NCBI GenBank assembly: GCA_051453625.1
Contig: JBOZIK010000001.1
Span: forward strand, 213,148,531-213,212,530
Direction: 5' to 3'
Source of the DNA: Welwitschia mirabilis
Taxonomy: Eukaryota > Gnetophyta > Gnetopsida > Welwitschiales
Length of the DNA: 64,000 nucleotides
Within the stretch, counting starts at the first letter, position 1. The number at the start of each line of letters is the position of its first letter. The position numbers and the translations under genes were made by a program. Below are positions 12,667-24,899 of the stretch, piece after piece. The notes beneath the pieces are model-generated. The model saw only the letters and a program-made list of their open reading frames with translations, made no database searches and was not told the DNA's origin.

Positions 12667-13963
12667 TGTTATGATTCATATCTATGCTTTAAAATTGTAA
12701 TTACCTTAATATATCTTTAATCCAAATACCTCATAATTGAATGTATGTTTTCTTATATAAAACACACTTGTAGAGTGGGATCAATCCAAAATTTCATACT
12801 CTAGATAAAACTCATAATAGAAATTGAAAAATTAGTTTGAATAAAATGGATGTGGATTTCTAATTTTTTCCCTAACTTAAAAAATAAATTAAAAGTAATG
12901 CAAATATAGTGAATGTAATGGATGATAATAAAATACAATGTTATACAATTAAATGAATGTAATCTAACTGCAAATACTAACTAATTTGTTAATATAATGT
13001 CACTTAGATTACTCTTTATAATCCATATCAATTACAAAACAATGTTAGTAGATTGTAATTAACATGAACTATAAGGAATATAAGAAAATTTCATAAAAGA
13101 AATATAATTCAATTAATATTCATTAATCAATCAAATTTTCTTACATCCACTTACAAGCAAAAGCTCCTAAATGCAATAATTAAAACCCAATATTAATAAT
13201 ACCTTTGTCACAAGCTAAGATGAACTCCTCACCCCTTTGATCTTTAGTTCATTAAAAAATTAAGATGTATTAAAAAAATGATAAAGTGTGATCTACATGG
13301 ATTTATTTATAGTTTAGAGTCAATGGTTGATTAGAATAAAGGTTGTGATGTGAAAAGATGTGATCAAAATCAACTTTTCTTATAAAAAGAATTAATTTTT
13401 TAATAAATAAATAATTGTTGTCCACTTGCCATTACTCAGTTGATGAGGCAAATAATAGTGGAAATTGATTCTTAATCCTTAACATTTATTCAATTTCAGT
13501 TATCTTACTATTATCCTAGTTGTTGTCTTGATAACATAATAGATGATAGGTTCAAATGAATATAGATGCAAGACACATGATAACTTAATGATGAGTTTAC
13601 TCTCATGTCATTTATGATGTTATTTAGATGACCATGTAGATGATGGTTCTAAACCTAGGACTTTTTATTCTAGAATCTCTATTAATCGTTCAATGGTGTC
13701 ACCTAGATAATGGGGTGGATAATATACTATTTTTGGCCTCCATCACCTTTGATTATTGTCCATAAGTATGATTTTGAACTATGATTACTGTTTTCATGAT
13801 TAAATTCATTCCTCAGAACTTTTGTGACTTATGTGAACTTTGTCACAATCCTCACAATGGAAAGTATTCCTAAGTCAATACTCTAGTTCCCCTTTTTCGT
13901 ATCCTGTCATAGAGTAGGATAGATGGATATTATATTAAAATAAGAAAGGAGTCAAATACTATT
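12667..13963 (-). repeat. 5' LTR of K (minus strand)
   Basis: The edge next to the primer site begins TGTTATG on the plus strand. The far end is not defined and is set at the start of the left LTR of B. The region contains variants of the TCATCTAGATGA palindrome also seen in the 2.1-5.9 kb repeat. No second copy was found, so the LTR call rests on the adjacent primer site. Confidence 0.45.
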
Positions 13964-15403
13964 TATGTAAGTATAGTAAACTAGATTTAAACTACATAAA
14001 CATCTAGTATCATTATTCCACAGGCATATATATATGTAATAATTTAACAAAGATAATACAATTCTTAAAACTTGTAATAAAGCTTAAACAAAACCAAAAA
14101 CAAAAGCTAAGTTTTGTGAAGTAATATTCAATTTACATCATAAGGAAATAGGAGTGCTCTAATGTTTTAGCTAATTTATCTAAAGATTCATCTTTGCTTC
14201 AAAGAATCCTATGTTTCTGAAACGTAAACTAAAATTATTAAATCATTAAGAGTTAGGTGAGAAGGAATAATCTCATCGATTACATGAGTATGGGAGAGTT
14301 ATTTAGTCCTTTTAATTCTTCACAGCCTTCTATAAGTAGGATAAGTATGAATGATTATGCCTAATATTCATGAAATAATAATGACTATAATATCACAATA
14401 GTAGCCTTAAATAGCTCATTACATAACAAAAGAACTTGATAATAAAGTAGTCTCATCTAAAGATTACTATTACCAAATTAATATAAATTAATAATAAAAG
14501 AATGAAAGCTACTTAATAACTAGCCTCACTTAAAGAATAATAATACTAAATGAATGATCATTAACAATGAAAGAATGAAAAGACAATTCTTGTATTAAAA
14601 TTAAAAATATACATTAGATTAATAAAGAGAAAGGTAAAGTTAAAAGACTCCTCAATGATCCTTAGAATAATCTTCCCCCAAAAAAGGTAATTAAAATGTC
14701 ATGATGTTATAGCATTTCATGTTTTCCTACCATGTTAGTCAACCAAAAGATTCATGACAATGTATCTTAAGGTTCCTTTATAGATAAGAAAAGGCTTGAA
14801 GAGCTTTGTCATGATGTGTTAGGTAGGAGGTTATAGAAGGGGAATTACATTAGGGTAGTTACTTAAGGAGGAAGTTATAATTTTTGTCATATAGTTCGAA
14901 AGAAGAATTCTTTTATCTTCTTATTAAAGAGAGATGATGATATATTCCTTGACTATTGATAACACTATGAATGGAAGTTATTGCATGTATCTTTCACATA
15001 GCCATCTTGTTATTGCCACATGTTATTATGATGTATTATTTTTTACTTTTATCATGCGTCATTGAAGTTTAAGATTTATTTTAAATTAATGTCTTACTTA
15101 TCCCATAATTTTAATGTGATGAGCTCCAAAAATGGGTGTAGAAAATGCCTTAAAAGGCTGACAACACTAGTGGTCTTAGACAGCATGCTAGCATTTTATG
15201 TTAAAATAAATTCAGTTTGTGAAATATCTTCAAAAATATAGCATCAAATCTAAAATTTCTATAGGGGATTTCAAAATTACATAAAACTTAATAAAAGTGG
15301 AAAAAACATCATTTCATAATGAACTAATGAATTTAATGTCTTGTCCTATTTAAGATTAATTAATTATACTTGCTTGTAATATTATATTTTACATGTAAAC
15401 ACA
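13964..15403 (-). repeat. left (3') LTR of B
   Basis: This 1440-bp copy is uninterrupted and includes the site into which A inserted in the other LTR: GCTTGTAATATTATATTTT at about 15372-15390. A purine-biased strip (GATTAAGAGGATG on the minus strand) lies just outside its right edge and could be the polypurine tract. Confidence 0.75.
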
Positions 15404-17189
15404 TCCTCTTAATCAAACTTTTACTAGTCTCATAGTAAAAAGTTGATAAAAAATGGTAAAAATAAAAACATTATCTAAGTAAAATGTTTAAATATGAAAT
15501 TAATATAACATTTTTGAAAAATTTTGATTAATTTTTTAATAAATAAGACATCAAAATTCAAAATCTCTATAAAAATAGTTGCCATGCCCTTTAATCAAAA
15601 TTAAAATTTACCCTCAAAGTTAGAGAGATGGAAAATTTATACAAAGCTTTTGAGAATAAGTATAACGTTAAAAAGAATATTACATTACAAGCTTTTCATA
15701 TAAGGCTAGCAAATGAGTTTGATGTAAGTATTTAGAAAAATGTACAATGAAATCTTAGGAAAAACAAAACATGAAACCTAATGGAAATGCATCATCTACC
15801 AATTTAAAATATAAATACTAAATTAATGGCAAAATTTATTAAAAGTTTTTAAATTTTATTTTAAATTTAAGTGTGTTACATTGTAAAACAAACTAGAATC
15901 TTTTAAAAAAACTTGTAACCAATTAGAAATCAGTTAAGAAAACTTTTAAGTATATAAATTAAAGAAAGTAAATACAAAGGAATCTCCAAATCCCATCTTT
16001 TTAATTCCATTTTTGCCTTTTATTCATTAACAATTTGTTCTTTATCTAAAGAATTTAGTTAAAATCCAGCATATAGTGTTACAAAATCTCTTTATAATAG
16101 AATTAAGCACGTTATTATATAAAGGAGTTAGTGTTGCATTGCTAGTAATCATTTATAGCACCAACATAGTTGAACATGTCATAAATTAAATCATTAGAGT
16201 TGCATTATCAGTAAGCATTCATAGCCTTAATGTAGTTAACTAAACCTAATTTTAATTAATTAATAAATAATATGAATTTTAGAGAGGAGATGTTTCATTT
16301 TCTTTCAATTTCTTATTTTCATATTTAATTAATTTTAATGCACATGAAGGGGTCATTGACTCATTAGCCTAATCAAGACAAATATTATTTTAAAAAATTC
16401 TTTAAAAACATAAAACATAGCATAAAAGTAAGTTCCAATTTAGTTCATTCACATTTTCTAATTAGGAGAGCTTAAGTGAAAGTAACCTTAACAAGTTAAC
16501 TCAACATTAGGAAAAATGTTTCTTGAAAAATTACAAGTAAACTTAAATTCTACCTAACCTATAATGCCAAGGTGATCAATTATTATTGATTTATTCATTA
16601 AGGGCCATCAACCAAGATCATATAATCTAAGGAATTCATAGAGGGAGAAAGGGGGAGAGTGGTTGATGAATTTTATTAGGTGATGCAAAGTGGAAGAAAT
16701 ATGTGATGGATTTTAAGGCGATAGTGGTTTATTTGATGCCACGAGTGAAATTTGGAATTTTCTATATGAAAATGTTTAAGGTGATGATTATATCGGTGTT
16801 AGTACTTAGGTGGTTTAAGGAGAGAAAGGTCATTAAGAATAAATTTTTTTGATATTTTCAATTTTAAACCTAAATTTACCCTAAAATAAAAATTTACTTT
16901 AAAACAAAAATCTGATCTAAAAGCATGCAATGAAACTAAAACTTTCATGAGGGATTTTCCAAGCTAATTCATGTATGAACGCTTAAGATAATACATGCAA
17001 TAGTTGGATAATAAATCAAAATTATGAAAATCATTCAAAGATGAAAGAGAATCCTTATAGATATTTATGCATAAATCCATAAAAGTGGAAAAAAGATTAA
17101 CATTAGAAGTAAAATTTTTGCTTTCAAAATTAGAAATCATACATACTTTAGCCTATTTTTATGTATTAAAAATTCAAGTAAGAAATCAT
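15404..17189. other. interior of B, no gene recognised
   Basis: Both strands are very AT-rich and no domain was recognised. A polypurine-like strip lies at 15404-15418 on the minus strand. Confidence 0.4.
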
Positions 17190-18010
17190 TTTGAGGTAAA
17201 GACAAAGATGATTTGGAGACCATTAGATAACATGAACATCCATTGAGAGGTTTATCAGAAAATAGTTCTAAGGTTAATGATGATTTATCTTCTTCACTGA
17301 TGTTTGCTTCTTACTTAGATGATAAAGATGAAAGTGATATAGTTGGATCAAGATTTTATCAAGAAAAAGATTGCTCATTATATGGATCATGAATGGATTC
17401 TTTGTTAATGCTTTGATCTTCATTAAGTTTTTTAAGAAGACTTCCTCATTTGATCATGTAGCTAACAATGATTATAGTTTAAAGTAGGTTCTTTGTTAAT
17501 GTGGTCCTTTTTATTAATGTTGCTTATTGATTTATCATCTATGGTGTAGCTATCTAATTTGTAATCTTTCTCAAATAGTTACTTACTCTCTACTAATTAC
17601 TCATTATCTAATGTATCTAATTCTTCTCTAAAGTATAACCTAATTGCACATAATTATTCACTCTTTAAGGAATTTTTAGATTCAAGATCTTATTGGCTTT
17701 TCTTGTAAGGTTTATTGTGGCTTTTTTCATGGGTTTCAATTTCATTCCTAAAGGAGATGACATTGATGTCATTGATTTTATTATCATCAATATTTTTAAA
17801 GCTTTCAAAACTTGTAGGTTCATAAAGTATAGGAAGATCATTCTCTTTTTATTGATTAAGAGCCTTGAGGATTTAAGCATTGGTATTAGTTAGTTGTTGT
17901 AGAATTTTCTTAATATTTTTATTAGTTTTATTAGTGATTTCTTTCATATAAAGTAAATGATACTGAGGCACATTAGAATATATTTAGAAAAAACCTTCTT
18001 AGAATCTCTA
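17190..18010 (-). pseudogene. unrecognised degenerate reading frame inside B
   Basis: On the minus strand, one frame from about 17960 to 17430 reads as charged, Lys/Asn/Glu/Ser-rich protein with few stops, including YEPTSFESFKNIDD and FEKDYKLDSYTIDD. After a frameshift it appears to continue as ISEEDKSSLTLELFSDKPL near 17250-17310. The composition looks like decayed coding sequence rather than random AT-rich DNA. No domain was recognised. From its place after the primer site of B it could be gag or an element-specific protein. Confidence 0.35.
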
Positions 18011-18892
18011 AAAGATATCTTCAAAGAAATGTGAGTAATACTATAAGGAGTAGGAAGATGAAGGCTATTGGTTTAATGATGAAGAACATGAAAAAGAGGA
18101 TAAAGGTTATGAATTACAAGGGGCAAGGGAAGTTATGGGATTAAACTCCCTATTTTTCTACATATAGATTTTGAATTTTAAAGTCTCAAGAAGGTTGATC
18201 TATACATGGATAGAATTCTAGGCTTTAAAGACACTTTTGAAAGATCTATCTAGTATCAAAAGGATTTTAGAGTTGTGAATGATATAGGTTGTATTAAAGG
18301 TAGCCCTCTACAGCTTACTTAGGTTGAAGGAAGTCTTCTATAGTTTGTTTAGGTTGACCATCATTCTTAAAGTTATAGAGATAAATATGTTATAGTTTGA
18401 AAGTTTTTTAAAATATATTAGGTACTCTCATGCTAAAATTTAGAAATTAAGTTACAAAGATTGTTTATAGGATTATGTTTTTCCAAATTTTTGAGGTTTT
18501 GTAAATAGTTTTAGTTTATTTTAAGTAGATGTACTAGGTCATTAGTAGACAATAGTATTATTTGTTTTGGAAGAAATAGTTTAAGAAAGTATAAAGTTGA
18601 CATTTGGATCTATGTTAAATGTTTTAAGTTTCATGGTCTTAATTTTTTTTAACAAAAAAACCAAATTGATTGTAACTTATTAAATATAATTTAGAAAAAT
18701 AAACCCTAATTATTTTTTATTTTTTAAGATTTTAATAGAAAAAGTAAAAATAGAGAAAAATGTAACATTTATAGAAATTTATAGAAAGCACAAAAATATA
18801 AAACACATAAAACAAATCATTAAAGTTTAGTTTTTTATTATTCCTAGTCTTGATTTTAGTTAAAACCTATAAAACATTTGTTATATCGATAA
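18011..18892. other. interior of B, no gene; short tandem pair at 18302-18361
   Basis: No coding region was recognised. At 18302-18361 two 30-bp units around CTTAGGTTGA and TTTAGGTTGA form an imperfect tandem pair. Confidence 0.4.
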
Positions 18893-19153
18893 CATAAAAT
18901 ATTAGATATAGAAACAAAATTTAGTTCTTAGATTAGAAAACTAAACTCAAACATTTTAACTAGTTTTGGTTCCATTACAAATGAACTAGTACCCACTACT
19001 AAAAATAACAGGTAAAAAACAAACAAAAAAGAAAATAATCACTTTAGATATCACTAGAAAAATGACTAGTATCCACCATTAAAAAATAAAAACTAATTAA
19101 AAATTACAAGAGTTAAAAAAGCATGCACTCTTGAAAAGCTATCATGATAATAT

Positions 19154-19170
19154 CCTTGATAACAATGCCA
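19154..19170 (-). promoter_or_regulatory. primer-binding site of B, duplicated copy
   Basis: The minus strand reads TGGCATTGTTATCAAGG, similar to TGGCGCCGTTGCCGGGG. It lies in the first unit of the 716-bp duplication and is followed by only a partial LTR. Confidence 0.5.
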
Positions 19171-19866
19171 AAATCATATTTGTGTGAGTATACTAAATAA
19201 GATTTAAACTAGATAAGAGTCTAGTATCATTTTTCCATAAGGATATATATGTAGTAACTTAACAAAAGTAACACAATTATTCTAGCTTGTAATAAAACAT
19301 AAATAAAACAAAAATTAAAAATTGTATTTTCTAATGTAAACTTCAGTTGATGTCATAAGGAAATAAAAGTACACCAAAAATCTAGCTAAGCCATCCAAAG
19401 ATTTACCTTAACTCTAATGTATCCTCTAATCATGAATCATAAAATAAAATTATCCAGTTGCTAAGGCTTAAATGTGGAGACATAATCTTATCCACCACAT
19501 AAGTGTCAGTGAGTTACTTAGTCCCTTTGATTCTTCATAGTCCTTCATAAGTATAGAAGTATGAATAATTATGCACAAGATTTATTAAATGATAGCATCT
19601 ATAATATCACATAAATATTAGATATAAAAATAAAATTTACTTATTATATTAGAAAACTAAACTCAAACATTTTAACTATTTTTGATTTCATTACAAACGA
19701 AACTAGTACCCACTACTAAAAATAAGAGAAAACACACAAAAAAAAAGAAAATAATCACTTTAGATATCACTAGAAAAATGACTAATATCCACCATTGAAA
19801 TAAAAAATAATTAAAAATTACAAGGGAAATAAAGCATGCACTCTTGAAAAGATATCATGATAATAT

Positions 19867-19883
19867 CCTTGGCAATAATTCCA
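19867..19883 (-). promoter_or_regulatory. primer-binding site of B
   Basis: The minus strand reads TGGAATTATTGCCAAGG, a decayed version of the Athila/Tat-type primer site. The complete right LTR begins about ten bases to its right. Confidence 0.55.
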
Positions 19884-20768
19884 AAATCATATTTGTGTAA
19901 GTATACTGAATAAGATTTAAACTAGATAAGAGTTTAATATTATTTTTTCATAAGGATATATATGTGGTAACTTAACAAAAGTAATATAATTATTCTAACT
20001 TGAAATAAAACATAAATTAGAAAAATCAAAAATTGTGTTTTCTAAAGTAAACTTTGGTTAATGTCATAAGGGAAAAAAAGTGGTCCAAAAATCTAGCTAA
20101 GTCATCCAAAGATTTACCTTGACTCTAATGTATCCTCTATTCATGAATCATAAAATAAAATTATCAAGTTATTAAGGTTTAATTATAGAGACATAATCTT
20201 ATCCACCACATAAGTGTTAGTAAATTAGTTAGTCCCTTTGATTCTTCATAGCCCTTCATAAGTATAGAAGTATGAATAATTATGCACATGATTTGTTAGA
20301 TGATAGCATCTATAATATCATGTAAATATCCTCAAGCAACTCAGATGATAATAAAAGTAATTGATAATAAAGTAGTTTCCTCTAAGTATTTCTAATACCC
20401 CATTAATATGCATTAATAATAAAAGAATAAAAGCTACTTAAGAACTAGCCTCACCTAAAGATTACTAATACCAAATGAATTATCATTAATAAGAACATAA
20501 TGAAAAGATAATTCATGTATTAATACTAAAAATATTCATTACATTAATAGAGAGAGGTAAAGATAAAAGACTCATTAATAAGCCTTAGAACAATCTGCAC
20601 CTAAAAAAAGTGATTAGTATGCTTTGACATCCTAGTTTGTAAGGTTTCCCATCATGTTAGCAAATCAAAATATCCATTACAATAAGATTTAAGGCCTTTT
20701 TATAGAAGAGAAAAGGCTTGGAAAGGTATATTATGATGTGTTAGATGGGTGATTACATCCAGGTTGGT

Positions 20769-20791
20769 GGGGGAGGGGAAGGGGGGTGGGG
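20769..20791 (+). other. G-quadruplex-capable G tract in LTR B
   Basis: Four G runs of 5, 4, 6 and 4 separated by A, AA and T fit the classic G4 pattern. The left LTR has only GAAGGGGAATTACATTAGGG at the matching place (about 14836), so the tract is specific to this copy. Confidence 0.6.
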
Positions 20792-21342
20792 TTACATTAG
20801 GGTGGTTAGCTAAGGGTGAAGTTACAATTTTTAACATGTAGCCTTAAAGAAGGATTATTTTGTCTTCTTATAAAATAAATGTAATGATATGTCCCTTAAA
20901 TACTAATGATACTACTAATAGATATCACATCATGTGTCTTCCATGTAATTATCCTTATCATTATCACATGTTACTACAATGTATTATTTTGTACTACTAC
21001 CATGTGATATTGAAGTTTAAGATTTAATTTTAATTAATTTCTAATTTATCCCAAAGTTTAATATGCGAAACTTCTAAAATAGATGTAAGAGTGTGAGTTT
21101 TAATAGCTTTTTTCTTAGAATTTTGATAACATAGGTGGTCCTAAATGGTGACACCAGCATTTTATGTTAAAATAATTTTAGTTTATAGAATGTCTTTAAA
21201 AAGGCAACATTAAAACTAAAAATATTATATGGAAGTCTAGTATTATATCAGACTTGATAAAAAAATAAAAAGACATTATTTTAAGATAAAATAATAAATT
21301 TAATATCTTTTACTATGAAATATTAATCAATTACATTTGCTT

Positions 21343-21347
21343 GTAAT
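21343..21347 (+). other. target-site duplication of A, left copy
   Basis: GTAAT here is repeated exactly at 30989-30993. The uninterrupted left LTR of B has a single GTAAT at the equivalent point. Confidence 0.85.
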
Positions 21348-22622
21348 TCTTGAATTATAATTTGTGAAAGTTGATATCAAACTAACATTTTCTATTTAGC
21401 AAAATGTGTTATATTTATTATAGAAAATATTAATCCTTATAGGTTATAATCTAAAATATTATATCATGAATCTTACCTAAACCTGATAAGTTTTATGCCC
21501 TTAAAGCGATCGACCGAATTCCTAAAAAATAAATTGAACTTATATCATGAAGTATTAAAGACAGATCACTAAGGGGTTGATCAAGTTCCTAAGGGATTAA
21601 CCAAACATAAGTAACAAATTTATAACATCTGAATATTAAGGAGTTAACTAGATTCTAAAGGGGTTAAATTTACTTGGAGTAAAATATTTCCATTCATTAT
21701 CATCAAAGGATTGACTAAACTTTGAAGGAGTTAACTGGATCAAGGTCATAAATATTATTTTACAATTTTTTAGACATGGATTTGATTGGATCAAAATTTG
21801 ATTGATTAAATATGTTGTTGACTAGATCCTTAAGGTATTGATTAGACATGGAGCTATAAGAAACTTGAGTCAACTAAAAGAAGATAAGAATGACTAAATT
21901 CAGTGATAGCACTTGATGGGATAAACTAGAGATTTGGAGGGTTTTAATGATCATAATCAAAACAATATTTTTCTAGTTATTTAGCCTTTCATTTTTATCC
22001 ATTTGAGAAAATATTTTACTTGTAAAACCCTAAAATGTTATCAGTTGTTAGAATCATTATATTAACTTTACAATTTTTTTTTAATGAGGTTATGGGCCAC
22101 TCATTAGCATATCCTCTATCTAATCAAAGATGAATAAATGTCTTTTGTTATCATTTGTACATAGTCAATTAGTTTGCATTGTATGTTTATGGATTATACT
22201 ATTGTCTTAATTAATATAGTAATATCATTGTTAATATTTAGATCTGATGGAACCTATACATTATGGCATATCATTATCACCAAATAACATTTACTCTAAA
22301 GGTTAAAACTAAGCCTAAAAAAGTCTAATTGTAAAAGGTTACAAATGAACTTGGGATACTTGAAAAGTTATTAAGAATATTCAAATCATGCTTGAATAGA
22401 AGCTCATTATTGAGAGTGGTTAGGGGGTTTCCCAAATCACTATAAATCATGTATCAATATCTATTAGTATTTTGTGCTTTTGATTATTTACTTTTATATT
22501 GTTTTCAATTTTTCATTTTCACAAATATTTTAATATTCATTACTTCTGAAGATAGGTTGTAAATTTATTTATTTATTTTTAAATTTATTCATCCCCCTTC
22601 CTCTAAGGTTCTAAATTCTTCA
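21348..22622 (+). repeat. 5' LTR of A
   Basis: This 1275-bp copy starts with a decayed TG (TC) and ends CTTCA. It carries several short motifs related to GGGTTGACTAGA and one copy of the ACTAAGCC unit that is tandemly expanded in C/D. The edges are fixed by the target duplication and primer site. Confidence 0.85.
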
Positions 22623-22624
22623 TT

Positions 22625-22636
22625 TGGTATCAGAAC
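22625..22636 (+). promoter_or_regulatory. primer-binding site of A
   Basis: TGGTATCAGAAC differs at one position from the Met-tRNA primer site TGGTATCAGAGC and starts two bases after the LTR. Confidence 0.8.
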
Positions 22637-22796
22637 TAGGTAGAGTCATTGGTAGATCCTAATAGGTCTAGACTCCTAAACCCTAAATATGAGGAATCCT
22701 ATAAATGGATTTTCTACTAGAAGATCATTCATATTTGATGGAACAAATTATGCCTATTAAAAGATCCATATGAAAATATTTCTTAGATCCTTAGAT

Positions 22797-22896
22797 NNNN
22801 NNNNNNNNNNNNNNNNNNNNNNNNNNNNNNNNNNNNNNNNNNNNNNNNNNNNNNNNNNNNNNNNNNNNNNNNNNNNNNNNNNNNNNNNNNNNNNNN
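22797..22896. other. assembly gap (100 N) with duplicated flanks
   Basis: The 123 bases before the gap (22674-22796) recur right after it (22897-23019) with about four differences. Two haplotypes or repeat copies were probably placed end to end. Confidence 0.95.
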
Positions 22897-22912
22897 CTCC
22901 TAAACCCTAAAT

Positions 22913-24300
22913 ATGAGGAATCCTATAAATGGATTTTCTACTAGAAGACCATTCATATTTGATGGAATAAACTATGCCTATTAAAATATCCATATGAAAA
23001 TATTTCTTAGATCCTTAGATGTAGATATAGAGGAGGTAATCCACAATGGATACATTATTCCCAAACTATCTAAAAACTAATGTCAATGGAAACACCATAG
23101 TAATAGTAAAATTTCAAGATCAATGGATTCCCACTGATAAAGCCAAGGCTATTCTAGATGCTCATGCTCTTAATGTAATTTTTTGTGTAGTATGTGTAAA
23201 TGAGTTTAAAAGGATCATGAACTATGAACAAGTTAAAGAATCTTGGGATATTCTTAAAATGGCACATGAAGAAAGATTTATTATTAAGTAGGAAAACTGC
23301 AAATGCTCATTTCCAAGTTTGAAGACATTTACATGGACATGGAGGAGATAATGTAAAAGTTCCTTACTAGACTAATAGACATTATAAATTCTATGATAAG
23401 TTTAGAAAAAAGAATGAAAGAATAAAAGGTGGTTTTAAAATTTTTAAGATCTCTCCCAAAATATTTTGAGGAAAATGTTATAGCCTTTGAAGAAAACAAG
23501 AACATTAATTAAATGGAACTTGAGGAAATTTAAGGTAATATTCAAACTTATGAGTTAAAATTTAATAAAGATAAAAATAAAAATCTTGCTATGAAAAGTG
23601 TGCATGAAGAATATAGATCTAAAAAATCAATCAAAGATCTTAATGATGAAGAAGTTTTTAGTTTAGCAAGGAGATTAAAAAATCTCTTTCAAAAAAGAAA
23701 GATATAAGGTAAATTAAGTAGAGTATCAAAAAAAGATTATTATGAATTCAGAAAATATCAAGAAAAGGAAAAGGAAATGCTATTGTAAGAGTTATGAACA
23801 TGTTGTTAATGAATGTCAAAACAACAAAAGAGAATATAAAAAATTAAAGACATCATCCTTCATGACTACATGGAATACTGTAGACAAAGAAGATAATATT
23901 AGCTCAAGTCAAGAACCAAATGGAGATCAAATACTTTCTTTCATGGTAATAGTTCATCTTATAAATAACCTGCCTTACTATTTGAAACCTAACGATTTAG
24001 ATCTTATTAAGGAATATCAAAACAATATTAAAGATATCTACCAAGAGCTTTACTCAAAATGTGAAAAATTAGTAAAACATATCAATGATATAAACAAAAT
24101 AGTAAAGGCTCTAATCAAGGAAATGTAGGAGTTAGAGACAAAGTACAAAATGATCTAAAATAAAAACTTCAAACTTAATCAAGAGGTAAAGATATTATCT
24201 CATTTTATAAGTAAATTTTCAAATAGTTTAACTAGATTAAAATAGATGCTTGGGATATAAAAATTGGCTCATGATAAGAAAGGTATTGGATTCATTCCTC
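22913..24300 (+). pseudogene. gag remnant of A
   Basis: The start ATG (22913; also 22689 in the duplicated flank) opens a frame with FDGTNYAY and MKIFLRSLD, the N-terminus of Sirevirus gag. The open stretch 23046-23291 has AKAILDAHALNVIFCVV and ESWDILKMAHE, typical of the gag core. After stops, LRSLPKYFEENVIAFEE and LEEIxGNIQTYELKF continue it. The zinc knuckle is CYCKSYEHVVNEC (near 23776), one residue short between the first two Cys (CX1CX4HX4C). The tail to 24128 has the Lys-rich coiled region usual here. Gag would package the element RNA. Confidence 0.85.
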
Positions 24301-24559
24301 AAAGACCACAAAATTAGCTAAATTAGGTAACATATCAAAATAATTATTTTTCAAAAATTACATATTATTTTTATGATAATTGAAGTTATTCTAAATTATT
24401 TTTTAATGCTAAAATGTTAATTATCTTTTTAAGTTTTATTAGTATGTTTTCTTTCAAATTTGTTCTAAGGGGATGTGTATCACAATATTCTAAAAGAGCT
24501 AAATGGATGAGAGCTAATAATTTATAAATTCATTTGATCCAAATGTATTTTAAGGTATC

Positions 24560-24850
24560 AAATTAAACTAGCTAGTACTTAGATAGTGAACTCTCTTAAC
24601 ATATGATAGGTAACAATTCAAGATTTCAACATCTAGATGACTTTGATGAAGGAGAAGTTACATTTGATGGTAAAGATAAAGTAAAGATCAAATGAATTGG
24701 AATAATTGATGAAGGTAAGATGCCTAAGATAAATGAAGTTTGATATGTTAATGGCCTTAAGCATAATTTAATTAGTATTATTCAAATTTATAATAAAAGG
24801 CATAAAGTCTTTTTGATAGCAAAATGTGTAAAGTTACACATGGAACAATG
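24560..24850 (+). pseudogene. aspartic protease remnant of A
   Basis: The active-site box D-S-G is D-S-E (near 24583), followed by HMIGNNSRF and then GEVTFDGKDKVKI, ending with a GLKHNLISI block, as in copia proteases. A stop falls just after the active site. The enzyme would have processed the polyprotein. Confidence 0.75.
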
Positions 24851-24899
24851 AATGATGTACTTCTTAAGGCAAATATAATAGATAATGTTTATAGTATTA

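Larger units (their letters stand above)
7100..13963 (-). mobile_element. decayed Athila/Tat-type gypsy element (K)
   Basis: On the minus strand, from high to low coordinates, come an LTR, a degenerate primer site, gag, protease, reverse transcriptase, RNase H and integrase: the gypsy order with integrase last. RT and protease motifs resemble the Athila/Tat group rather than Tekay. All domains carry stops and frameshifts. The left (3') LTR was not found and may lie within 2.1-7.1 kb. Confidence 0.75.
18893..20328. repeat. tandem duplication, 716-bp period, spanning the LTR-PBS junction of B
   Basis: The sequence from ATTAGATATA at 18901 onward recurs from 19617. Each unit holds about 270 bp of interior, the primer site (19154-19170 and 19867-19883) and the first 430 or so bases of the LTR. 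The first unit stops inside the LTR at about 19610, where the next begins. The units match closely but not perfectly, so this is a real, fairly old duplication rather than an obvious assembly error. Confidence 0.8.
19894..21347 (-). repeat. right (5') LTR of B, part before insertion A
   Basis: Starts TGTGTAAG and follows the left LTR in order to the GTAAT target of A. The missing end is found at 30994-31016 beyond A. Confidence 0.8.

Noticed and set aside
17693-17893. 66-codon plus-strand frame with hydrophobic stretches
   Set aside because: It is the reverse of the charged minus-strand frame at the same place; its hydrophobicity follows from T-rich codons.
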